A stretch of 64,000 nucleotides of DNA from Nocardioides sp. Root1257 (GCF_001425175.1 NZ_LMDV01000010.1:186001-250000), one strand, 5' to 3'; positions 52,134-59,972 are shown, counted from the first letter of the stretch. Program-made: numbers and translations. Notes: generated by a model from the letters alone, not told the origin.

Positions 52134-52628
52134 ATGACGACGTACTCCCGCGAGGAGCTCGAGACCGCCTTCCAGCAGTACCAGGACGAGGTCGACCGGA
52201 TCGCCGGCAGCGGCGACTGGGACCGGTTCGCCGACCTCTTCGCCGAGGACGCGACGTACGTCGAGCACGCCTACGGCAGCTTCAGCGGCCGCGAGCAGAT
52301 CCGGCAGTGGATCACCCGGACGATGTCGGAGTTCCCCGGCCGCGAGATGCCGCACTTCCCGATCACCTGGTACCTCGTCGACGAGGAGCGCGGGCGGATC
52401 GTCTGCGACGTCTACAACGAGATGCACGACCCCGGCGACGGACAGCCGCACGGCGCCAGCAACATCACGATCCTCACGTACGCCGGCGACGGGCTGTGGT
52501 CGTGCGAGGAGGACATCTACAACCCGGCGACGTTCCTGCGCGCGACCAAGAAGTGGTGCCGGGTCGCCCGCGAGCACGACCGGATGACGCCCGAGGCCGA
52601 GACCTGGATGGGGATGTTCGGGGGCTAG
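52134..52628 (+). CDS. SnoaL/NTF2-like polyketide-cyclase-fold protein
   Basis: 164 residues, NTF2-like cone fold: ELETAFQQYQDEVDRIAGSGDWDRFADLFAEDATYVEHAYGSFSGREQIRQWI is the family's N-terminal half, with conserved D-R-F-A-D-L-F-A-E-D. Members act as isomerases, hydratases or lyases in steroid and aromatic catabolism. It is transcribed under its own KstR-type operator and ends just short of the convergent SDR (4-bp stop overlap). Confidence 0.85.
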   Translation: MTTYSREELETAFQQYQDEVDRIAGSGDWDRFADLFAEDATYVEHAYGSFSGREQIRQWITRTMSEFPGREMPHFPITWYLVDEERGRIVCDVYNEMHDPGDGQPHGASNITILTYAGDGLWSCEEDIYNPATFLRATKKWCRVAREHDRMTPEAETWMGMFGG

Positions 52629-53431
52629 TCGCCGGACGGCTCCAGCGGCGGCACCGGGATCTGGAACGACGGCGCGGTCGTGCCGCCGTCGACGCGCAGC
52701 ACCACTCCGGTGACCCACGACGACGCGGGCGAGGCGAGGTAGAGCGCCGCGGCGGCGATGTCGCGCGGCTGGCCGATCCGGCCCATCGGCCTGCCCTGCT
52801 CGTACGTCGCGCGCAGGGCGTCGTCCGACATCACGAAGTCCATCGCCTGGGTCGCGACCCCGCCGACGCCGATCGCGTTGACCCGCACCCGGGGCGCCAG
52901 GTCGGCGGCCAGGTCCTGGGTGATCATGTTGAGCGCGGCCTTGCCGGCGCCGTACGCGAGCATCGAGGTCATCACGAGGTCGCCGGAGCGCGACGAGATG
53001 TTGACGATCGAGCCCCCGCCCTGGGTGTCGACCATGGCCTGCGCGGCCAGCTTGCTGAGCAGGAACGGCGAGACCGCGTTGAACTGCAGTGCCGTGGTCA
53101 GGTAGCGCGCCGAGGTCTGCATCGCGGGGCGCGGCAGGCTGCCGCCCGCGTTGTTGACGAGGACCGACAGCTTGCCGAACCGCGCCACCGTGCTGGCCAC
53201 CAGGCGCTCGAGGTCGTCCTCGACCATCACGTCGGTGACCACGGCCAGGCCCCGGCGGCCGGTCGCCTCGACCGCGCGCACGGTCTCCTCGAGGTCGGCG
53301 GCGGTGCGCGCGGCGACCACGACGTCGGCGCCGGCCTCGGCGAACGCGACGGCGATCGCCCGGCCGATCCCCGCTCCCCCGCCGGTGACGACGGCGACCT
53401 GGTCGGTGAGTCGGAAGTCGTCGAGGATCAC
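52625..53431 (-). CDS. SDR-family oxidoreductase, paralogue
   Basis: 268 residues, the same length and layout as the SDR at 35904. VTGGGAGIGRAIAVAF, VAARTAADL (NADP-type Arg), VNNAGGS and the catalytic ISSRSGDLVMTSMLAYGAGKAA (Ser, Tyr, Lys). GTG start at 53431. Its C-terminus adds a Pro-rich tail (QIPVPPLEPSG). Likely a hydroxyl dehydrogenase of the same lipid/sterol route. Confidence 0.88.
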   Translation of the reverse strand: MILDDFRLTDQVAVVTGGGAGIGRAIAVAFAEAGADVVVAARTAADLEETVRAVEATGRRGLAVVTDVMVEDDLERLVASTVARFGKLSVLVNNAGGSLPRPAMQTSARYLTTALQFNAVSPFLLSKLAAQAMVDTQGGGSIVNISSRSGDLVMTSMLAYGAGKAALNMITQDLAADLAPRVRVNAIGVGGVATQAMDFVMSDDALRATYEQGRPMGRIGQPRDIAAAALYLASPASSWVTGVVLRVDGGTTAPSFQIPVPPLEPSGD

Positions 53432-53491
53432 GGGTGACAACCTAGGTCGTCGGCCCGGAGTTAGGACAGGTGTGACCAGACGGAGCCAGAC

Positions 53492-54010
53492 ATGATCCCG
53501 GGCCGGGACCGACGCGCGTTCGACGAGTTCGTCGCCACCTCGGCCAGCCGGCTCGTCCGTACGGCGTACCTGCTGTGCGGCGACCGCGGCCACGCCGAGG
53601 ACCTCGTGCAGACGGCCCTCCTGCGCACCGCGCGCCGGTGGCGGAGCGCCCGACGGCAGCCCGAGGCGTACGCGCGCCGGGTCGTCGTCAACCTGGCCAA
53701 GGACCGGTGGCGCGACCTCGCGCGCCGGCCCGCGGAGGCGCCCCTGGAGGGCGCCGACCGGGCGGGCCCGATCGGCGTGGTCGACGGGCTGCTGGACCGC
53801 GACGAGCTGCTCCGCGCGACGGAGCAGCTCTCGGCGGGACAGCGGGCCGTGCTGGTGCTGCGGTACTTCGACGACCTCACGGTCGAGGAGACCGCCGCGA
53901 CGCTCGGGTGCTCGACCGGCACCGTCAAGTCACAGACCTCGCGCGCCCTGGAACGCCTCCGGGTCGTGCTCACCCCCGAGAAGGAGAACGCCGATGTTGA
54001 CCGACGATGA
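53492..54010 (+). CDS. SigE-family ECF RNA polymerase sigma factor
   Basis: 172 residues. Region 2 FDEFVATSASRLVRTAYLLCGDRGHAEDLVQTALLRTARRW and region 4 LSAGQRAVLVLRYFDDLTVEETAATLGCSTGTVKSQTSRAL are those of the SigE (Streptomyces/actinobacterial envelope-type) group. The end overlaps the next gene by 17 bp. Start ATG at 53492. Likely activated by envelope or general stress through the membrane partner encoded next. Confidence 0.9.
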   Translation: MIPGRDRRAFDEFVATSASRLVRTAYLLCGDRGHAEDLVQTALLRTARRWRSARRQPEAYARRVVVNLAKDRWRDLARRPAEAPLEGADRAGPIGVVDGLLDRDELLRATEQLSAGQRAVLVLRYFDDLTVEETAATLGCSTGTVKSQTSRALERLRVVLTPEKENADVDRR

Positions 54011-54539
54011 CCTGACCCGCCAGCTGGGCGGAGCCTTCCGCGACGCCACCGACGACCTGGAGTACGCCGGCCGGGTGCCGACGCCGCGCAGCGCGGTCGC
54101 CACCGTCGGCGTCCCCCTCGCCTCGACCGCCGCCGTGGTGGCCGCCCTCGCCGTCGTGTGGGCCTCCGCGCCGGGCACCGACGACCCGACCCCGCCGACC
54201 ACCGCCGGGCCGAGCGCCGTCGCTCCCCCGATCGTCACTCGCACCATCGAGGTCGCCGGCTTCTCGTTCAGCTACCGCGGCGAGGCCCGGGCCGACGACC
54301 TCTATGCCCGGATGTCCCCGGGCGCCGTACCGGAGGACGCCCAGCCGATCGACGCGCCCGACGGCGTCCAGGCCTGGGTCGGCACCGACCCGCAGAGCGG
54401 CGACCACGCGCTCTACGTCGACGCGCCGACCCGCAACGGGGGCAAGCTCTTCGCGCTGCTCTCGCCGACCTGGACGGCGGAGCAGCTGACCGACCTGTTC
54501 CTGCACGGTCAGCCGCGCACCGTCCCCGCCGTCAGCTGA
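53994..54539 (+). CDS. Single-span membrane protein, probable anti-sigma partner
   Basis: 181 residues. A ~35-residue cytoplasmic N-terminus (LTRQLGGAFRDATDDLEY), one membrane helix (~38-58), a Pro/Thr linker and an exported domain of ~110 residues. This order, plus overlap with the sigma gene and AAGGAG 9 nt before the ATG, is the standard plan of SigE-type regulators, but the zinc-binding HxxxCxxC anti-sigma motif is absent, so direct sigma binding is unproven. Confidence 0.75.
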   Translation: MLTDDDLTRQLGGAFRDATDDLEYAGRVPTPRSAVATVGVPLASTAAVVAALAVVWASAPGTDDPTPPTTAGPSAVAPPIVTRTIEVAGFSFSYRGEARADDLYARMSPGAVPEDAQPIDAPDGVQAWVGTDPQSGDHALYVDAPTRNGGKLFALLSPTWTAEQLTDLFLHGQPRTVPAVS

Positions 54540-54546
54540 CGACGAA

Positions 54547-54605
54547 GCTCCGGCACCCGACCTGCGCCATGACCCGAACGGGCCATGGCGCAGGTCGGAC
54601 GGAGC
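54547..54605. terminator. Long bidirectional hairpin between convergent genes
   Basis: CCGACCTGCGCCATG (54557-54571) pairs perfectly with 54584-54598, and an outer GCTCCG/CGGAGC pair (54547-54552, 54600-54605) extends it after a small bulge. It fills the gap between the stop of the membrane protein (54539) and that of the MFS transporter (54610). Confidence 0.82.
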
Positions 54606-54609
54606 CGAC

Positions 54610-56031
54610 TCAGGCCTGCTCGGACCTCGGGATGGTCAGGGCCACCGCCCCGCCCAGGAACGCCGCGAAGGTGGCGACGAGGAAGCAGGCCTTGAACGCG
54701 CCCTCGGTCGGGATGCCGAGCGCCGAGGTCTGGCCGGTGAGCACGGTCGCCATCACGGCGGAGGCGACGGTCGTGCCGACCGACCGCATCAGGGCGTTGA
54801 TCCCGACCGCCGAGCCCGCCTCGTTCATCGGGACGGCGTTCATGATCAGCGTGGGCATCGCGGCGTAGCCGATGCCGACGCCGGCGCCGCAGATCAGCGT
54901 CGCGATCAGGATCTGCCACGGCGCGGACATCAGGAAGAACGAGAGCAGGTAGCCGCCGCCGAGCACCGCGGCGCCGAGTGCGAGTGCGTACTTCGCGCCG
55001 AAGGTGCGCATCAGCCAGCTGGCGAACGGCGCGAGCGCCAGCATCATCAGGCCGCTCGGCGCCATCCAGAGCCCGGCCGCGAGGACCGACTGGCCGAGTC
55101 CGTAGCCCGTCGCCTCCGGCAGCTGGAGGAGCTGCGGGAAGACGATCGCCTGCGCCATCATCCCGAAGCCGATGGCCAGGGCGGCGATGTTGGTCAGCAG
55201 GACCGGGCGGCGCGAGGTGACGCGGAGGTCGCAGAGCGGCTCCGTACGGCGCAGCTCGTACCAGCCCCAGGCCAGGAGCACGAGGACGCCCACGACGATC
55301 GCCCCGACGGTGCGAGGCGAGCCCCAGCCCCACGTGTTGCCCTTGGTGATGCCCACCAGGGTGGTGACCAGACCGACGGTCAGCCCGAGCGCGCCGCCGA
55401 AGTCGAAGGTGCCCGGGTGGCCGTCGTGCACGTGCGGCACGAGGAACCAGGAGCCGAGCCCGACCAGCACGGCCAGGCCGGTGGCGACCCAGAAGAGCGT
55501 GTGCCAGTCGCCGGTCTGGACGATCCAGGCGGAGAGCGGCAGACCGATCGCGCCACCGACGCCGAGGGTCGCGCTCATGGCGGCGACGGCCGTGGTCGCC
55601 ATCGCCGGCGGGACGACCTCGCGCATCAGGCTGATGCCGACCGGGATGAAGCCCATCGCCAGGCCCTGGAGGCCGCGGCCGGCGATGACGGGGACCAGGG
55701 TGTCGGACAGGGCGCAGACCAGCGAGCCCGCGAGCATCAGGACGGAGCTGCCGACCAGCACCCGCTGCTTGCCGAAGAGGTCGCCGAGGCGACCCGCGAT
55801 CGGCATCGCGACCGCGGCGCCGAGGAGGGTGATGGTGACGACCCAGGAGGCGTTGGCCGCGGAGGTGCCGAGGAACTGGGGCAGCTCGCTCTGGATCGGG
55901 ATCACCAGGGTCTGCATCAGCGCGACGCTCATGCCGGCGAAGCACAGGAAGATGACCGTCATCAGCGCCGACGAGCGGTCCTGCTCGACGAGCGGGTCCG
56001 CGTCGTTCGCGGTCTTCACGGTGTCGGTCAC
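54610..56031 (-). CDS. MFS drug exporter, DHA2 (14-TM) family
   Basis: 473 residues with 14 predicted membrane helices. Motif A-like GRLGDLFGKQRVLVG after TM2 and ASWVVTITLLGAAVAMPIAG at TM1/2, plus a central two-helix insert, mark DHA2 proton-drug antiporters. The GTG at 56031 has GGAGG 4 nt upstream; a longer in-frame ORF is not needed. Divergent from a MarR regulator with a 26-bp palindrome between them, so efflux is probably induced by its substrates. Confidence 0.9.
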   Translation of the reverse strand: MTDTVKTANDADPLVEQDRSSALMTVIFLCFAGMSVALMQTLVIPIQSELPQFLGTSAANASWVVTITLLGAAVAMPIAGRLGDLFGKQRVLVGSSVLMLAGSLVCALSDTLVPVIAGRGLQGLAMGFIPVGISLMREVVPPAMATTAVAAMSATLGVGGAIGLPLSAWIVQTGDWHTLFWVATGLAVLVGLGSWFLVPHVHDGHPGTFDFGGALGLTVGLVTTLVGITKGNTWGWGSPRTVGAIVVGVLVLLAWGWYELRRTEPLCDLRVTSRRPVLLTNIAALAIGFGMMAQAIVFPQLLQLPEATGYGLGQSVLAAGLWMAPSGLMMLALAPFASWLMRTFGAKYALALGAAVLGGGYLLSFFLMSAPWQILIATLICGAGVGIGYAAMPTLIMNAVPMNEAGSAVGINALMRSVGTTVASAVMATVLTGQTSALGIPTEGAFKACFLVATFAAFLGGAVALTIPRSEQA

Positions 56032-56071
56032 GCGTCCTCCAAGGCTGTGGTGGCCCGGTGTGCCGAGCCTT

Positions 56072-56097
56072 GTGCATCTTACATATGTATCTTGCAC
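56072..56097. promoter_or_regulatory. 26-bp MarR-type operator
   Basis: GTGCA (56072) and TGCAC (56093) flank TCT spacers and a perfect TACATATGTA core (56080-56089), all symmetric about 56084.5. It lies in the 87-bp divergent gap and directly precedes the earliest in-frame MarR start. AT content is far above the surroundings. Confidence 0.8.
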
Positions 56098-56118
56098 ATG
56101 GCAGGTAGCATGCGTCAC

Positions 56119-56574
56119 ATGGCCGGACCGACCCGCACCCAGCAGTCGATGCTGACCGAGCTCGCGGACGAGCTGATGCGGGTGGGGCGTCGGCGGCACG
56201 TGAACGTCGAGGGCACCGAGCTGGACATGTCGGCGTTCAAGGTGCTCTGGGTGCTCTCCGACGACCGGCCACGCACGCTGCGCGAGCTCGCCGAGGAGCT
56301 CGACCTCGAGCTGTCCACGATCAACCGCCAGGTCAACGCGGCCGTCCGCGCGGGCCTGCTGGAGCGCTTCTCCGTGCCCGACGGTCCGAGCAGGCCGGTG
56401 CGCCCCACCGCCGAGGGCCGCCGGCTCTACGAGCACGACTCGGCGATCCACGCCGACCTCTACCGCTCGGTACTGGCCGAGATGGGCGCCGACCAGGTGC
56501 GCGAGCTGGCGCACGGCCTGCGCGCGTTCAACGACGCCTACGAACGCCGGGCACCTCGACGCACCCGGGACTGA
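56119..56574 (+). CDS. MarR-family transcriptional regulator
   Basis: 151 residues from the ATG at 56119; in-frame ATGs at 56110 and 56098 would add 3 or 7 residues, and none has a strong Shine-Dalgarno. Winged helix: LRELAEELDLELSTINRQVNAAVRAGLLERFSVPDGPSRPVRPTAEGRRL. Probably represses the divergent DHA2 exporter and itself at 56072-56097. Ligand unknown. Confidence 0.9.
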   Translation: MAGPTRTQQSMLTELADELMRVGRRRHVNVEGTELDMSAFKVLWVLSDDRPRTLRELAEELDLELSTINRQVNAAVRAGLLERFSVPDGPSRPVRPTAEGRRLYEHDSAIHADLYRSVLAEMGADQVRELAHGLRAFNDAYERRAPRRTRD

Positions 56575-56596
56575 ACCCCGTAGGCTCGGACCTGCC

Positions 56597-57061
56597 ATGA
56601 ACACTTCCTCGCCGGTCAGCACCCCCGACATCGCCAGCCTCGACCAGGACCTCGGCGCCGACGGCGCCGCCGTCATCCGCTCGCTCGCCGGGCTCCTGCA
56701 CGACGCCGGGCGGATCAGCGACGTCGACGTCTTCGTCGACGCAGCCCTGGCCCGCGAGGCGCTCGGCTCGACCGTCCTCCCGGGCGGGCTCGCGATGCCC
56801 CACGCCCGCAGCCACGCCGTCTCGACCTCGTCGGTCGCCGTGGCCCGGCTCGCCGAGCCGGTCACGTTCTCCTCCGGGTCCGAGCCGGTCCGGCTCGTCC
56901 TGCTGATCGCCGCGCCGGGCGACGACTCCGCGGGCTACCTGGCCCTGCTCCAGAAGATCGCCACGGCGTGCGTGAAGTTCGGCTTCGTCTCCGACCTCTC
57001 CGACGCTCGGACGCCGGAGGCCCTGGCCGAGCTCGTCAACCAGGCCGTCGGGTCCCGCTGA
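56597..57061 (+). CDS. PTS fructose/mannitol-type EIIA domain protein, orphan
   Basis: 154 residues. The phospho-accepting His lies in GGLAMPHARSHAVSTSSVAVARL, with VRLVLLIAAPGDDSAGYLALLQKIA after it, both EIIA(Fru)-family blocks. No HPr, EI, EIIB or EIIC gene is nearby, so it may receive phosphate from enzymes elsewhere or act as a regulator. Start ATG at 56597, 22 bp after the MarR gene. Confidence 0.85.
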   Translation: MNTSSPVSTPDIASLDQDLGADGAAVIRSLAGLLHDAGRISDVDVFVDAALAREALGSTVLPGGLAMPHARSHAVSTSSVAVARLAEPVTFSSGSEPVRLVLLIAAPGDDSAGYLALLQKIATACVKFGFVSDLSDARTPEALAELVNQAVGSR

Positions 57062-57101
57062 CCCACGGCGTACGCCGCGACCGATCGGGTACTGCCCGGT
57101 C

Positions 57102-57410
57102 ATGGCCGACCCCGCACCGCCCCCGGAGACCGAGCACGAGCCGACTCCCCCGAGCCCGAAGGACCCGCTGCGCCGGTCGCGGACCAGCGGCGCGTTCGTG
57201 GCGGTCGTCGCCCTGGCGCTGCTGCTGGTCCTGCTGATCATCTTCATCGCCCAGAACACCCAGGACGTGCACGTCTCGTTCCTCGCCTGGGACGGCACGA
57301 CACCCCTCGCGGTCGCCCTGATGATCGCCGCGGTCGCCGGCATCCTGCTGACCGCCGTCGCCGGCCTGCTGAGGATCTGGCAGCTGCGCCGACGGGTGCG
57401 CCGTACCTAG
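57102..57410 (+). CDS. LapA-domain (DUF1049) two-span membrane protein
   Basis: 102 residues. A Pro/Glu-rich cytoplasmic start, then GAFVAVVALALLLVLLIIFIAQNTQDVHVSFLAWDG, whose first helix plus the IxQNxxxVxVxFL stretch is the LapA/DUF1049 signature, and a second helix (~70-90) with a basic tail RIWQLRRRVRR. In enteric bacteria LapA helps control LPS, in actinobacteria its role is unknown. Start ATG at 57102. Confidence 0.85.
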   Translation: MADPAPPPETEHEPTPPSPKDPLRRSRTSGAFVAVVALALLLVLLIIFIAQNTQDVHVSFLAWDGTTPLAVALMIAAVAGILLTAVAGLLRIWQLRRRVRRT

Positions 57411-58024
57411 GCGATCGTGGTCAGCGACGCCAGCACGAAGTCCGTCGCGAGCCGCTCGAAGGCGGACCCGCGACGCAGCATCGCGTGCTTGCCGCCCTCG
57501 ACGGGGACGAACTCCACCTCGGTCGTCTGCCCGATCGCCTCGGCCACGACGCGCGCCCGCTCCGGGTCGGCGACCCGGTCGTCGGTGCCGTGCACGACCA
57601 GCACCCGCCGACCTCGGAGGTCGGCGCGATCCGTCGGGTAGACCCACGGGTTGAGGGCGACCACGACGCGCACGCCGTCGAGGCTGCCGGCCAGCAGCGC
57701 CGCACGCCCCCCGAGCGAGTGCCCGACCAGGCCGATCGGCACGTCGCCGTACCGCTGCCGCACCTCGGCGATCGCTCCGGCGACGTCGTCGATCGGCGTG
57801 TGCGTCATGTCCCAGCCCCGGTGCGAGTTCAGCAGCCGGAGCACGGCCACCCGCCCGCGACCGGCGCGGGCGATGCGGCGCGCGAGCGGCACCATCCGCA
57901 GCACGGACAGCTGCGCGGGGTGCACGGCGGTGCGCCCCGGGCGGGCGGCGCCGCCGTGCAGGAGCAGCACGACCGCCTCCGGTCGCTCCGGCGCGTACGT
58001 CGTGATCAGGCGGCTCGCGGACAC
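57407..58024 (-). CDS. Alpha/beta-hydrolase (dienelactone-hydrolase-like)
   Basis: 205 residues. Nucleophile elbow IGLVGHSLGGRAAL (Ser), Asp in VVHGTDDRVADPERA and His in VEGGKHAMLRRG complete a catalytic triad; VVLLLHGGAARPGR is the oxyanion-hole strand. The fold is short and compact as in small acyl hydrolases. Ends overlap the LapA-domain gene's stop by 4 bp. Substrate unknown. Confidence 0.85.
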   Translation of the reverse strand: MSASRLITTYAPERPEAVVLLLHGGAARPGRTAVHPAQLSVLRMVPLARRIARAGRGRVAVLRLLNSHRGWDMTHTPIDDVAGAIAEVRQRYGDVPIGLVGHSLGGRAALLAGSLDGVRVVVALNPWVYPTDRADLRGRRVLVVHGTDDRVADPERARVVAEAIGQTTEVEFVPVEGGKHAMLRRGSAFERLATDFVLASLTTIA

Positions 58025-58072
58025 GCGACCAGTGTGTCCGAGCCCTGGTGGCCGGGCGGCCGCGCGGGAGTT

Positions 58073-58175
58073 TCCTCAAGACCTCCTCAAGACTGGGTCG
58101 AGAGGCTTCCCGGACGGCGTACCTCCGCCTAGAGTTCTGTTCGACCCGCTGGAGACCCGAGACTCCAGCGGGTCA
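58073..58175 (+). promoter_or_regulatory. 11-bp direct repeat plus hairpin in a 221-bp intergenic stretch
   Basis: CCTCAAGACCTCCTCAAGAC (58074-58093) holds two CCTCAAGAC units 11 bp apart, followed by a -10-like TAGAGT (58130-58135) and a perfect 12-bp hairpin (58143-58154 with 58163-58174). The remainder of 58025-58245 shows no clear signal. It could be an activator-dependent promoter with an attenuator for the M23 gene, or the end of a short RNA; weak evidence. Confidence 0.35.
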
Positions 58176-58245
58176 CTTACATTTCGGGCGCACCATCCCC
58201 ACTTTGGGTCTGCCGATTGGCAGGTGATCGGCGCCATGCTCGGAC

Positions 58246-59043
58246 ATGGTCACTCCACTCGCTCCGAAGCTGATGCAGCTGGGCACGACGTGGCGGTACA
58301 GCGATCACAGCCTCCACGCGGCCTACGACTACCCCGTGCCGGTCGGCACGACGGCGAGAGCCGTCCGCGACGGCACGGTCCTCGCGACCCATGACGGCGT
58401 CCACAACAACGTCCCGCCGGACCACGGCTTCTCCGGCGCCCCGGTCAACTTCGTGCTGCTGGGCAGCACCTACCAGGGCAGACCGATCTCGATCCTCTAC
58501 ATGCACCTGTCTCCTGGCCTCAGCGTCAAGCCGGGCCAGCAGGTGACGGCCGGCCAGAAGATCGGCAAGTCCGGCAACTCGGGCCACAGCTTCGGCCCGC
58601 ACCTCCACGTCGCCGTGATGTTCGGGCACCACGACGAGGGGAGCAAGTTCGCCTACCTGAGCGGCATCCCGCACGACGAGTCGCCGCCGAAGAAGGTCGC
58701 CTCGAACGGCGTGACGATCTACCCGCCCAACCAGGTCTACGGCCGCGCCAAGCCCGGCCCCTTCGACTCGGGGACCGTCATCGTCGACGAGCTCCACTTC
58801 GACGTGCGCGACTCCGACAGCGTCCGTCGACTCCAGCAGCGGCTCAACCACATCAGCCTCGACCGCGGCGTCGAGCTGCCGGTCACCGGCAACTACCTGA
58901 AGATGACCCGCGACGAGGTCCGGAAGTGGCAGATCCAGAAGGACGGTGCCGCCCCCGGCAGCGAGGCCGCTGACGGGAACCTCGGGCCGCTGCAGGCCAG
59001 GAAGCTCTTCCCGAAGGCCTACCGCGTGCAGGACCACGCCTGA
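58246..59043 (+). CDS. M23-family peptidase with PG-binding-like C-terminus, no signal peptide
   Basis: 265 residues. M23 (LytM) metal ligands are HAAYDYPVPVG (HxxxD) and GPHLHVAVM (HxH); GTTARAVRDGTVLATHDG, YMHLSPGLSVKPGQQVTAGQKIG complete the fold. The last ~70 residues (RRLQQRLNHISL...VRKWQIQKDG) resemble a peptidoglycan-binding domain. No secretion signal is present, as in phage endolysins. ATG at 58246 (MVTPLAPKLMQLGTTW). Confidence 0.8.
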   Translation: MVTPLAPKLMQLGTTWRYSDHSLHAAYDYPVPVGTTARAVRDGTVLATHDGVHNNVPPDHGFSGAPVNFVLLGSTYQGRPISILYMHLSPGLSVKPGQQVTAGQKIGKSGNSGHSFGPHLHVAVMFGHHDEGSKFAYLSGIPHDESPPKKVASNGVTIYPPNQVYGRAKPGPFDSGTVIVDELHFDVRDSDSVRRLQQRLNHISLDRGVELPVTGNYLKMTRDEVRKWQIQKDGAAPGSEAADGNLGPLQARKLFPKAYRVQDHA

Positions 59044-59057
59044 CGAGAGGAAGAGCC

Positions 59058-59759
59058 ATGGGACTCACCGTCCTGCACGCTCCGTTGCACGCCCCCTCGG
59101 CCCGTCAGCGCCCGGCGGTCGTGACCCGGGAGATCCGCAAGCACCAGGCCACGATGGTCGGCCTGACCGAGGCCTACGGGATCCTGCCCGCCCTCGGCCG
59201 GATGCGCGACTACCGGCTCGTCGTCGAGAGCGGGGGCAGGGACCGCCGCCGGGGCCAGAAGGACAACCCGATCCTGATCCGCACCAAGATGCGGTCCCTC
59301 GGATCCGGGCAGGTCCTCGGCTGCGACGCCGCGACCCCGGTCCGGATTGCGCCCGAGCGGTGGTTCACCTACTCCGCCTTCGACGTCCCGGACGTCGGCG
59401 CCGTCTGTCACGTCGTGCTCCACCCGCACGCGTCCGTCCAGGACAAGGCCAGCGGACTGCTGCGCACCGACAACGACCGCGCCCGCGAGTACGGCCGCCA
59501 GATGAAGGGCCTCGAGGCGATGCTCGACTTCGCGGCCGCCGTCGGCTGGCGGGTCGTGGTGACCGGGGACATGAACTTCCGCGACCACGGCGCCGACCCA
59601 CGCTCGCCGTACGACATCCTGCGCGCGCACGGCCTCAAGGTCGTGTCCCACGGCATCGACTGCATCGCCTTTGCGCCGGCCCTCGACCTGAAGGTCGACG
59701 AGGTCGGTGTCCCGTCCTCGATCACCGACCACCCGTGGCTGGTGGGCCGGAGCGGGTGA
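59058..59759 (+). CDS. Endonuclease/exonuclease/phosphatase-like protein
   Basis: 233 residues, no signal peptide. EEP-type landmarks are partial: VGLTEAYG (Glu), VVVTGDMNFRDHG (Asp-Asn) and VGVPSSITDHPWLV (terminal Asp-His). It starts 14 bp after the M23 gene, so the two are one unit; this pairing resembles lysis and nuclease genes of actinophages, but no structural phage gene is nearby. Ends 11 bp before the tRNA-Thr gene on the other strand. Confidence 0.72.
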   Translation: MGLTVLHAPLHAPSARQRPAVVTREIRKHQATMVGLTEAYGILPALGRMRDYRLVVESGGRDRRRGQKDNPILIRTKMRSLGSGQVLGCDAATPVRIAPERWFTYSAFDVPDVGAVCHVVLHPHASVQDKASGLLRTDNDRAREYGRQMKGLEAMLDFAAAVGWRVVVTGDMNFRDHGADPRSPYDILRAHGLKVVSHGIDCIAFAPALDLKVDEVGVPSSITDHPWLVGRSG

Positions 59760-59770
59760 GAGGTAGTGGA

Positions 59771-59842
59771 GCCGCCTGTCAGAATCGAACTGACGACCTT
59801 CTCATTACGAGTGAGATGCTCTACCGACTGAGCTAAGGCGGC
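59771..59842 (-). tRNA. tRNA-Thr (anticodon CGT)
   Basis: On the minus strand a 72-nt cloverleaf: acceptor GCCGCCT/AGGCGGC (7 bp), D-arm GCTC...GAGC, anticodon stem TCTCA/TGAGA with loop CTCGTAA, T-arm GTCAG-TTCGATT-CTGAC. The anticodon CGT reads ACG threonine codons. CCA is not encoded. It lies in the reverse direction between the EEP gene and the zinc-ribbon gene. Confidence 0.97.
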
Positions 59843-59945
59843 GTGCTGTCCGTCGTACCGACCGGGCAACCCGAGGAAGTATAGGGAAGGGCGAGCCCGG
59901 TCGCGAAACCGGCGCCGCTCTCCGCGTTCGGGCCGGAAATGCACG

Positions 59946-59972
59946 ATGCCCGGATCGCACAGATCCGGGCAT
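59946..59972. terminator. 11-bp perfect hairpin
   Basis: ATGCCCGGATC (59946-59956) pairs exactly with 59962-59972 around a 5-nt loop. It lies 66 bp beyond the stop of the minus-strand zinc-ribbon gene and upstream of tRNA-Thr, so it probably ends that short mRNA. Confidence 0.75.

Noticed and set aside
59771..59842. tRNA-Thr as an attachment site with a duplicated 3' end
   Set aside because: No second copy of the T-arm/acceptor sequence was found in the window and there is no integrase gene.
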